Shown in pieces: positions 20,122 to 27,735 of a stretch of 27,735 bases of DNA. The notes under the pieces were generated by a model. The model saw nothing but the letters and a program-made list of their open reading frames with translations. It was not told the DNA's origin and did not search any database. This DNA comes from Ministeria vibrans ATCC 50519 (Eukaryota > Opisthokonta > Filasterea), in NCBI GenBank assembly GCA_943704425.1, contig CALSCP010001726.1:1-27735 (forward strand), written 5' to 3'. Positions within the stretch are counted from its first letter, which is position 1; every line of letters starts with the position of its first letter. The translations under genes were made by a program, and so were the position numbers.

Positions 20122-21185
20122 GTAATAATAATACTAATAATACTAATAATAGTAATAACGATTTTTTACCTCTTCCGTGAAACGATCGGCACGACATTCC
20201 GTGAGACCGTCCTCTGCATTGTGAACGCGACCATCGCCAATGAGAAACGGCCCGCGGACACGCACGGAGGCCTCGCGCAGGGAGAGACGACGCATGCGCG
20301 AGGCATCGCGGGTCCACTGGCCCACTCGAACGGGAACGGGCAGTGCCTGCTCGTTGCCCAGCAACACACGGTCGGCCGAGCCACCAAAGGGAATGCCACA
20401 GTGGTGCAGGGCACTGATGAGCGCACCACGTGCCGTCTCGTCGCGGTAGTCAAAGTCCATTACGTTGGCAGCAGCAATTGCCGCACTGTCCTGCGGGAAG
20501 TCATTGATGTGCCGTGCAATAGCCACAAGTTCTCGTGTGCTGTACGGGTACGAGAGCTCTCCAGCATCCGCTTTGGCTGAAAAAAAAAAAAAACCAAAGA
20601 ACAAATCCATAGTTGTAATATCAGAAGAACCTTGTTAATTTTTTTTCTTCTTTTTTTTTTTTTTACCTCTGAGGGTGGCAAATGCTTTGCAGAGACGCTC
20701 GAGAAGATCACGTTCGACATTGGGTGCGTACTGTTCAAGCATCTGCAGCTCACTGGCACGGTCAGGGTTGTCTACAGCGTGGCAGCCAAAGACATCGCCG
20801 ACCGCACTGAAGAAGTTGTTGCCAAGGAAAGGGAAGCCGGGACGGTTCGCGAGCACAATCATGCGAAAGTCCTTGTGAATGACAATCTCCTTCTCACGAC
20901 TGTACACTCGCTCAATCAGTGCATCACCACGGTCGTGCGACGGAATTTCTGTTGCAGCGGCGGCCGTCATGTCACTCGGGTGTGATACAATGCGTCGCCC
21001 ATCTGCCAACATCATCTCGCGTCGCTCCACCAGCTCTTTGAGTACCCCCACCACATGCGACGGCGCCTTGTCTGCCTCGTCCACCACCAGCACGTGCCCT
21101 TCACGCGCCGCACGCACCAGCGCACTGTCCTCATACACAACGCGTCCTGATATCACATTGGGCTGCGATGTCAACGATTGCACTA

Positions 21186-21237
<52 letters not shown>

Positions 21238-23909
21238 ACTATTAATAATGCACAAACATTTCAACTTTTTTTTTGTTTTCGTTTACCTGTGGTGTCACGG
21301 TGGAGTTGGAGATACTCGCGAGGGCGACGGAGAAGCTGAAGGAAGCGATCTGCAAGCTTGTTCTTGCCAACGCCTTGATTGCCCATAAGCAGGAGATGGT
21401 CACCGAGGAGCCAGTCGGCGAGCATGTCGCGCAGGTTAGCAGTGTGACGTGCATTGTCATAGTAGAGGATGGACGGTACGAGGGCATGGTGATCGGCCGT
21501 AGCGTCGGCCAAGGGCACGGAGATGTCACCGACCACCAGGTGGTTGTCGGCTGTAATAGTGGGTACCGCGGCAATGTTGTGCTCTGTCTCTTGACGCCCA
21601 GTATTGTGTGAAGTCGAGTGCACCGCGAGAATGTCTTCGACCGACTCGCGCGCGAGAGCTGGAAGAAACTGTGCCAGCGTGACTTTGCGGACCGACTCGG
21701 CCACCGACTCGTTGGGGAACCGTCCCAGGCGACGCGCGGCACGGACAAGCTGACGAGTGGACAGGTGAACACCACTGCCAAGGGGTGACGAGGCAGCGCC
21801 TTCGTTTTCCTCCACGTGAGTGGCGCTCGCTGGCTCGTTGGAGCCGCGAAGTGCCTCGGCAATGGCAAGGAGCTCGGCGGCCGCCTGTGGCGGACATTCG
21901 GGTGCCTGGGCACGCAGAATGGCCGCCTCGTCGGCGTGCGACAACGGCTTGAGCGTGTGGAAGTTGAACACGGAGGCGGTCTCGGGAGTAAGCCAGGGAA
22001 TAGCATCGGGTGAGGGGTGACCGGGAATCGGTGGGGGTTCGGCAAGGGCAAGCACGCGGAAGGACTCGTGGACACGCAGGAAGGCGGTGGACGAGGTATC
22101 GCGCAGGTGTGCAGGCATAGAGTCGTAGCGGTCGTGACGCAAAAGACGCGTACCGTCGTGCAACTGAGCGTCGCCGTCGTAAAGGAGGCGGTAAAGCACG
22201 GCCAAAGTGCCCTGGTCGCAGCGATGGATGCCGTCGAGAACGGCAAGGTGGCCCTTGACGGCGGCGCGCACCAGAGTGCTGGGCACCCACATGGTGTCGC
22301 CGTTGGGAAGCGTGTCGCGTCGCTGGAGTAGGTCGCGGTCAAGCGTGTCCTTGTGGAGCGTGACAAGCACCGTCTCGTAGCCGAGAAGCGCGGCAAAGGC
22401 CTCGGCAAGCTGGGACTTGCCGCAGCCACGGGGCCCCACCAGACACAGCTGTGCACCGGCTGCGTGCGAGACCATCATGTTGCCCAACACCGCACTGTGG
22501 TAGGGGGCGCTCACGTAGCCGCGGGCAAGAGGCGAGCGGGGTGCTTCCGAGCCGGTGGTGACGGGAAGCGCCGAGGTACCATTGGCAAGAAGGATGGTGC
22601 CGGTGCTGGCGTCTGCCGTGCGGGCTGCGTCCACGCTCACTGCCATGTCGACGGTGACGTCGGCGGGCAGGGCGGCGGAGCCCTCAACGAGTTTGTGAGC
22701 AACAAGAGCCCGTTCAATGATGCCACGCGTGTCAGCATTGGTCACGAGCGAGTACGGGTAGGCGGCGTGCACAATGGCCGAGAGAGACATGTGGGGCGCC
22801 AGAGTGAGCATACGCGCCACCGTGGTGAGCTTGTGCGTGGCAAACTCGGGTACACCATCGGCCGCAAGCGATACTGATGCCGAGAAGGTGGAGAGGTCAT
22901 GGAAACGAGGGTTCTCTTGCTGCACCGTGCGTTGCATGAGGCGCGTGAGGGCGTCGCGGTGCGGCGCGGCGCAGAGGCGTGCTTGAAAACGCGAGCGGAG
23001 AGGTGGGTCCAGAGGATGTCCGCGATACTGAGGCACAGGCAAGCCCAAAGCAATGACACGAAAGCGTTCGCTGGTGCGTACCAGTTGCCACGTGTCGAGT
23101 TCCGCCTGTCCATGCTCGCGCAACAGCTGATCGTAGCGAGCGGGACTCGTCAGGAAGCGACCGTCTTCAAGGCGCATTTCGCGATTCTCCAACAGATTGT
23201 TGAGGACAGGCAGTACATTGCGTTCGGCCTTCTCGATGCCATCCAGGATAAGCACGCGACCAAGAAGAGCGGCGCGCACTGCTCCCTGGTCGTGGAAACT
23301 CGCCGTGCCGTTGGACAACTCGCGACGTTGCTTCAGATCCGATTCGGTTGTGTCGCGCGACAGCGCCACATACTCCACTTCACGCTGGGTCATCTCGCAG
23401 TATTGAAGGGCAAGGCGAAGGCGGTCAGGTGACGGCGGGCCAATCAAGAACATGTCCTGAAGGGCGCAGTCAGTCGCAACGTCTCTTATGTGTGTGTGTG
23501 TGTGTGTGTGTGTGTCTCACCTGCGAAAGTAGTTCCTTCTGCATCATCCAGCGCAAGTGACGGATCGTTTCGGGGTGTTGAAGAGCAAGCTGGGCGGCCG
23601 AAGCGCCACCAAAGCCCGTTGGCACAAGGACTGAGCGAAGGAATGAGTTGAGGTCGCGTTCACGTTCTAAGTGGCAAAACGGATTTCTTACGGGGATCGG
23701 AGGGAGGGGGACACTCCAACGTGACGTCTCCTATGCTCACACGCACGTCTTCGGCCGAGGCAGAGTCTAGAAGCGGAGGGGGAGTGAGGAATGCGGTGGT
23801 GACTGAAGCGACTATTCACGTGAACCGTACTCGATGACGACGAGCGTGCAAAGGTCATCTGCGGCCGCAGCGACACCTGGAACCGTCGGAGGCGGCCAAG
23901 GGCGTGCAT
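17019..23909 (-). CDS. VWA8: VWA8-type AAA/von Willebrand A domain ATPase, mitochondrial
   Basis: VWA8 (KIAA0564) is a mitochondrial AAA ATPase of the midasin/MoxR type, with poorly defined function. Thirteen exons: 23831-23909, 23692-23766, 23521-23630, 21287-23456, 20667-21182, 20170-20576, 18422-19939, 18065-18299, 17869-18001, 17598-17793, 17389-17537, 17215-17334, 17019-17121. They give 1936 aa (human 1905). The N terminus MHALGRLRRFQVSLRPQMTF is Arg-rich without acids, fitting a mitochondrial presequence. AAA1 (from about 90) has a degenerate P-loop, GPPSPDRLRLAL, then VALSRDTTESDLKQRREL. AAA2 has GPRGCGKS (about 429) and AAA3 has GNQGVGKNK (about 780), followed by VVDEADKAP and MIVLANRPGFPFLGNNFF. 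A Gly-rich linker (GGNQWAGGTGGRDTAGLGGK) and the C-terminal vWA domain (from about 1742) follow, with MIDAS DVSGSMYRFN split by intron 9 and AIFIGSLGDQAER. The 63-nt intron 8 is stop-free in frame. COG6 lies 83 bp upstream. Confidence 0.95.
19980..20158. repeat. (AAT)n tract in VWA8 intron 6
   Basis: Most of the 230-nt intron 19940-20169 is an imperfect AAT/TAA trinucleotide array, read as ATT in the transcript. It is interrupted by AAT-to-AGT changes. Confidence 0.95.
20645..20664. repeat. T-rich tract at VWA8 intron 5 donor side
   Basis: T-rich on the plus strand, so the transcript has GTAAAAAAAAAA directly after the exon ending at 20667. The A run starts within the donor consensus. Confidence 0.85.
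21186..21240. repeat. (AAT)n in VWA8 intron 4
   Basis: A nearly perfect AAT array that begins within a few bases of the intron's 3' splice site (acceptor at 21183-21184 on the minus strand). It replaces the usual polypyrimidine tract with ATT units. Confidence 0.95.
23488..23515. repeat. (TG)n in VWA8 intron 3
   Basis: A TG run of about 28 nt in the 64-nt intron 23457-23520, read as CA in the transcript. Confidence 0.92.
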
Positions 23910-23992
23910 TGGGAGAGAAGGAGAGAAAGAGCAATAGAATTGAATATCAATTAATGATATTGAAGAATGAAGAAGAAGAAGACATTGATATT
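23910..23992. promoter_or_regulatory. Very short VWA8/COG6 spacer
   Basis: Only 83 bp separates the COG6 stop from the VWA8 start on the same strand, so the COG6 3' end and VWA8 promoter share it. It includes GAAGAAGAAGAAGACATT (about 23969-23986), matching the core of the dispersed repeat at 4182-4303. No promoter motif is recognised. Confidence 0.45.
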
Positions 23993-26889
23993 TTACATGA
24001 TGAGTTTAATGTCATTGGGTGAACGACGCATTGTCGCTGCAGGATCGGTCACAAGCACAGCATTGTAGGCGGTCTCATAGGCGACACAAACACCCTCAAT
24101 GGCGGCCTCACGCACGGCAGTGCGAGCACGCGTTGACAGAAGGCGGTCGAGCACTGGCATGACCACACGCACCCATTCATCGGTCCCTGTAAAGACACTC
24201 TCGAGACGCACAGAGGCCGCATCGACTGCTGTTGCATCCCACTGCTTCTGCGCGTCCAGGAGCAGTCCACAGCGCTTCAGTACAGCCTGTGTGAGCTGCG
24301 TAACCAGTGCTGTGCGGTGTTTTGTGCTCTCCAGTTCCAACTGGGACAGTCGCTCGGCAGTAAACTCGTACAAACTCAATGTGGTCTGAAAAGTGCAAAG
24401 CTGGTTAAAAGAGACACGCAGAGAAATTAGTTTGCCACCTCAATAGTGTAGAGACAGTTGACGGTAAAGACGGCAGCAGAGTCGGAAGAGAGGTCACTCG
24501 CAGCCATGGCGCACGCGTGCATAAGAGGGTCCACGGTGCACCGGAGCACACGTGTGAATGCCTAAGTGTACGTGAGTGCATATGAGTATAGGTTGGGTGA
24601 GATGTGCGTCTGTATGTTGGTGTGTTTGTTTTATCGGGTGATTATCATTGAGAGTCAAAGTAATTATTGTGTTACTTCTTCTGTTATATCTGCGTTGACG
24701 AGTGATGAGTCGTGTGATGAAAGAATGTCACGCTAAGAAAAAAGGCAAAAGAGTGTAAAAGGAGAGTAGCAAGCGACAGGAACATACGAGAATGGCAATG
24801 GTGGACGAAAAGGCAGGCGGAGGAAGAAGATCTGGTCCACACGGCTAAGAATAGAGCAGAGATACAAGAGTGAGAAAAAACAAAGTGATAAAGAAGGGAG
24901 AAAGCGAAAGAGACACAAGAGTGTGTGTGTGCGTGTCATTTCAGAAGAAATTGAGCGTGACCGTGATTTTTTTTTTACCTCGAGTTGATTGACCAGTTTT
25001 GCCGCATTTGCTTCGAGACCATCATAGAAAGTCTTTAAAGCCAGTTCTCTCATTCTATATCGCCACAATCAGTTTAATCTCTCATTCAATCTCATTGTGT
25101 CTCTTATACTGTTCAATTGTCTCCACCAACAGGCTCTCTTCACTGAGCAGTGGACGAATCGTACTGTTCCCATAGAACTGTAGCAGTGCACTCAGTCGGT
25201 AACACACAACAGAACCCGGTTCGTTCAACAGAATCCCTTCAAACCGAGACTGAAATACACATATACACAGTTTGAGTATGGCAAAGCTTGAGGGAATAGA
25301 TCTACTGTGTGCGTGTGGTACTTTGAGTAGCTTTGCAGCGGAGTCGAGCACTCCAGAGAGAAGAGAGCGGATTTTAGCATCACGTTCACGAGACGGGTCA
25401 GACTCACTCTGAAACACATACAAAGAGCAATGTTAGTCCAATATTGAGAGATGGAGAAAAAGGAAGAAGAAAAAGCAAAGTGGTAGAGAGAAGGGAGAAA
25501 CAAATAATAGAGAGATGAGGAAGAAAGAATCAAAGTGATGAGGAGAGGAGAGAGAAGAAACAAGGTGAAAAGTGAAGATTGCGTACGGTTTGAGAGTGAG
25601 AGAAGCGTCTGGATTCCATTTGGTCTGTCTCAGTGTCATCAGCATCGTCCACAGCCATGCTTATACTTTGCTTGGAAGTAGCAGCAGCAGATGCGGTTGG
25701 AGGAGGAATAAGGCGAGAGAAGAGCTCACGTTCGCCGGCAAGGGTCTGGTGAAGCCATGCGGTCATGTCCGAGGTGTAGCGCAAGGGATCGTGTGCCTGT
25801 AGCTCAATGGGACGCGCGTTGGAGGACAGCGTGCCCGTAAGTGCATCGTTGAAGCACCGCCGTATACTCTCACGGCGCGCTGTCTGTGCCTGTATATATA
25901 TGTGTGTCGTGTGAGTGGCTGTAAGAACACGACGAGGGCAATACCTCTTGAAGACAATAGCTGGCGAGCAAAGGACGGTCCTGCAGTGCCACCAGTGCCT
26001 GCCGCAGCAGCGGAGACACGGACGGCATTTCTCCAAGGAGGCGCTGGCACTGTGCTCGCGCGTACCGATAAATTTTCATGCATCCACTCTCAATGTGTGA
26101 TGCCTACACTCGAAGGCACGGTGCCAAAGTGAGACGATTCGTTGCACAATCGCTTAGTTCCTACCATTGCTTCCATGATTTCAAGGCCTGTTTTCTGTGC
26201 GCGCGTGGGAAGGAGCGATCGGCAGTCGCGGTGGATCTCACGAGCCCGTTGAAGAGCAGCGAAGGTGGCGGCAGACACATTGGGAATGGCGGTGCTGCTG
26301 TCGGTGTCAGTGTCGTCGTTGCGTTCGTCGGCCAACTCGACGAGCTGCTCGGGCGTCAGCTGGAAGCGGTCGACAAAGGACTTGGCTGCAGCCTGCTTGG
26401 CGCTGAGCACGCGGCTCTCTTGGCGAAGTGCACCGGCGCGCACCACAATGTTGTCGGTGGCCGCCTTGACCGTGTTGAGCTGGACGCGCATTGCGTCGCA
26501 TCCGCGTCCCATGCTCTCAATGTCGTCCGCGACACGGTCCACGGCCCCCTTGACGCGCTCCAGCTCGGCAAGAAGCTCTTCGTTGGCGCGCTGCAGCCGT
26601 CGTTCCATGTCGCCGCTGAGAGGGGAGAGACAACACACAGACGACTCTTGAGCGCCGCTTCTCCTGCAAATGAGAGCGCCACGCCATGTCCTCACCGCAG
26701 ATTTCGTCGTGCACGCAGCGTATTCTCGGGCATGCTGCTGCTGAGGGACCGGAGGGCCTCGACAAGGTCGCGATCGCTCTGGTCCAGTCGCAAACTCAGC
26801 ACTTTCTCCAGTTTCTTTGCGATCGCCGACTTGGCCGTCGACACGGGCACCGACGGCGTGCCTGTCGACGCAGACGTGGCGGTGGCCAT
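23993..26889 (-). CDS. COG6: Conserved oligomeric Golgi complex subunit 6
   Basis: COG6 is a lobe-B subunit of the COG tether that sorts retrograde intra-Golgi vesicles. Eleven exons: 26696-26889, 26165-26615, 25945-26103, 25587-25889, 25322-25408, 25110-25249, 24979-25054, 24788-24844, 24676-24732, 24439-24561, 23993-24385. They give 679 aa; human COG6 is 657. Diagnostic blocks in order: KKLEKVLSLRLDQSDRDLVE, ENTLRARRNLRGDMERRLQ, a coiled coil (about 66-150), FVDRFQLTPEQL, GLEIMEAM, LLRQALVALQDRPLLASY, HDPLRYTSDMTAWLHQTL, GSVVCYRLSALLQFYGN, RDILSSHDSSLVNADIT, DPLMHACAMAASDLSSDSAA, TTLSLYEFTAERLSQLE and RRSPNDIKLIM before TAA. Two 57-nt exons (19 codons each) were recognised only by homology. 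The start is the ATG at 26889, MATATSASTGTPS. Introns are 53-178 nt; those at 25409-25586 and 24845-24978 hold minisatellite-like copies. Secure. Confidence 0.94.
24868..24912 (-). repeat. Minisatellite-unit copy in COG6 intron 7
   Basis: The reverse complement reads TCTCCCTTCTTTATCACTTT followed by GTTTTTTCTC, a close match to the unit amplified at 5600-6115. It lies in the 134-nt intron 24845-24978. Confidence 0.75.
25440..25567 (-). repeat. Degenerate minisatellite array in COG6 intron 4
   Basis: The intron 25409-25586 is purine-rich on the plus strand. Its reverse complement has ATCACTTTGATTCTTTCTTC and CCACTTTGCTTTTTC spaced by CTCTCT-like DNA. These are diverged relatives of the F-box intron unit in the same orientation relative to transcription. 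Confidence 0.7.
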
Positions 26890-27345
26890 CGGCACAAGAG
26901 ACAAAGGGAGACAAAGAGAGAAAAGGCTTTTATTTAGAAAAGCGGAGTTGACTGTTGATCTGGAGTTGATCTGAAGGTTTTTTCATTTTCAACTTTTTTC
27001 AAATTTCAAATTTCATTATTATTTGTTCTCTAACAAGTCAGTCTCTACACTAAGCACAAATTACACTCGTCAATGACATATACCAGTTCTCGTAAGAGGC
27101 ATCGTTATTATTAATTTATGGCTATTTTGGGTTTGTTGTTTTGGAGCGTTAGTGCCAATTCTGTTCGGCTGCTGCATGTCTAGTTGTGAAATTGTCATTT
27201 GGCACTCCGCACTTGGCAGGCCGCCATGATCCTTGTGGCGTGAATTATGTTAGGTTTTGTCTTTTTTTATTTTTCCGCTCGTTTTTTATCATTAATATAT
27301 TATTGTATTCTTATAATTCTTATCTTCTTCGATTGATTTTTTCTG
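26890..27345. other. Divergent spacer upstream of COG6
   Basis: An AT-rich spacer between the COG6 start and the right-hand partial exon. It likely holds the COG6 promoter and possibly the promoter or first exon of the next gene. A GCCGCCATGATC start-like context at about 27220 leads to a stop after five codons, so I do not call it a gene. Confidence 0.5.
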
Positions 27346-27735
27346 TAGTGACACCTCCTGAGAGGGTTGTGCTTGAGCTCGCTGGTCGAAACGAGGCTCT
27401 GGCTGTCTGCTGGAAGCAGGTGTTGCAGGACCTCGACATTTGTCTTGAGACGTTTTTCTTGGATGATGAGACGATGAAGGAGGCGATCGGCCGTCTGCGC
27501 AAGGCCAGCCACGGTGTCTTGGCGGATCGCTTGGATCGCTGGGCGCGTGTGCAGCGCCATGTGAAGCCCGTGGTGGATCTCCTGGAGGCGCGACGTGAGG
27601 CCTTCGAAGAGTGCGTCTCCGCTCAGCTGGAGGAGTGCTTGGCATGGCAGACGGGCAACTGGCAGTCTGTGGCAGGCAACCCGCACGACCTCAACTCCAT
27701 CCTGCAGTTTACGCTGCAGAGCACTCCCTCCGGTG
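27346..27735 (+). CDS. Unrecognised partial exon, helical protein, runs off the right edge
   Basis: After a TTTTTTCTGTAG acceptor-like site the plus strand stays open for about 129 codons, from T-P-P-E-R at about 27350 to the window end. The translation is Leu/Glu/Arg-rich and predicted helical: VVLELAGRNEALAVCWKQVL, QDLDICLETFFLDDETMKEA, RLDRWARVQRHVKPVVDLLE and LEECLAWQTGNWQSVAGNPH. GC-rich third positions match the other exons here. No initiator Met is evident, so an upstream exon is expected. I do not recognise the family; coiled-coil cytoskeletal or tethering proteins are possible. A competing minus-strand open frame (27300-27686) looks like its shadow. Confidence 0.5.

Noticed and set aside
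23667-23691. A 25-nt GT-AG intron in VWA8 (GTAAG to CTTAG)
   Set aside because: The frame allows it, but the next acceptor (CGCTCAG ending at 23631) gives a normal 61-nt intron. It also restores DPLLVPTGFGG, which matches the family's NPELVP region better. RNA-seq would decide.
27300-27686. 128-codon minus-strand frame at the right edge
   Set aside because: It overlaps the longer plus-strand exon, reads into AT-rich spacer at its C terminus and has no recognisable motif.
1-27735. CRISPR array or bacterial insertion sequence
   Set aside because: Repeats here are microsatellites or minisatellites without unique spacers, and the genes are spliced eukaryotic genes.

Overview
The window is nuclear DNA from a unicellular eukaryote with many introns. 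Nine of the ten genes carry, or show a splice boundary pointing to, GT-AG introns. Most introns are 46-240 nt. Coding exons are GC-richer than the AT-rich or simple-repeat-rich introns and spacers. All but two genes encode conserved eukaryotic housekeeping proteins. I saw no bacterial-type operons, rRNA, tRNA, CRISPR or transposon coding sequence. The species cannot be fixed by reading. The repeat-laden introns and the presence of FANCA and VWA8 fit a free-living protist, not yeast, plant or animal, but this is inference.

Layout, left to right. 1-1344: microsatellite-rich spacer with no gene I can support. 1345-2834 (-): E2 ubiquitin-conjugating enzyme with a C-terminal UBA domain (UBE2K/Ubc1 type, 7 exons). 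It diverges over 125 bp from 2960-4031 (+): ESCRT-III subunit CHMP3/Vps24 (5 exons). 4518-7351 (+): F-box plus armadillo-repeat protein with a very acidic insert (5 exons), convergent with 7566-11780 (-): a 1404-codon intronless FANCA-like Fanconi anaemia core protein. 11979-14659 (-): PLAA/Doa1 (WD40-PFU-PUL), first exon not found. Head-to-head with it at 14972-15333 (+): coatomer zeta subunit, also without its N-terminal part. 15453-16469 (-): GTP cyclohydrolase I (4 exons). 17019-23909 (-): VWA8, a 13-exon, about 1936-aa mitochondrial AAA/vWA ATPase. 23993-26889 (-): COG6, a Golgi tethering complex subunit (11 exons). From 27346 to the right edge: an unrecognised partial (+) exon.

The genes are not one pathway. 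Several touch ubiquitin (UBE2K, the F-box protein, PLAA, FANCA) and several touch membrane traffic (CHMP3, zeta-COP, COG6), but they lie on both strands with separate spacers and look like independent neighbours. All exon models were built by hand. For every complete model the exon lengths add up to a whole number of codons and the joins restore family-conserved motifs.

The most notable points are: a recognisable FANCA in one uninterrupted exon; two head-to-head genes both missing their 5' exons around an A22 run, suggesting lost or collapsed sequence; a pyrimidine-rich minisatellite filling one F-box-gene intron, with related copies in introns of other genes; a second dispersed repeat near 2091, 4192 and 23970; and a nested perfect/near-perfect inverted repeat at 16758-16804.
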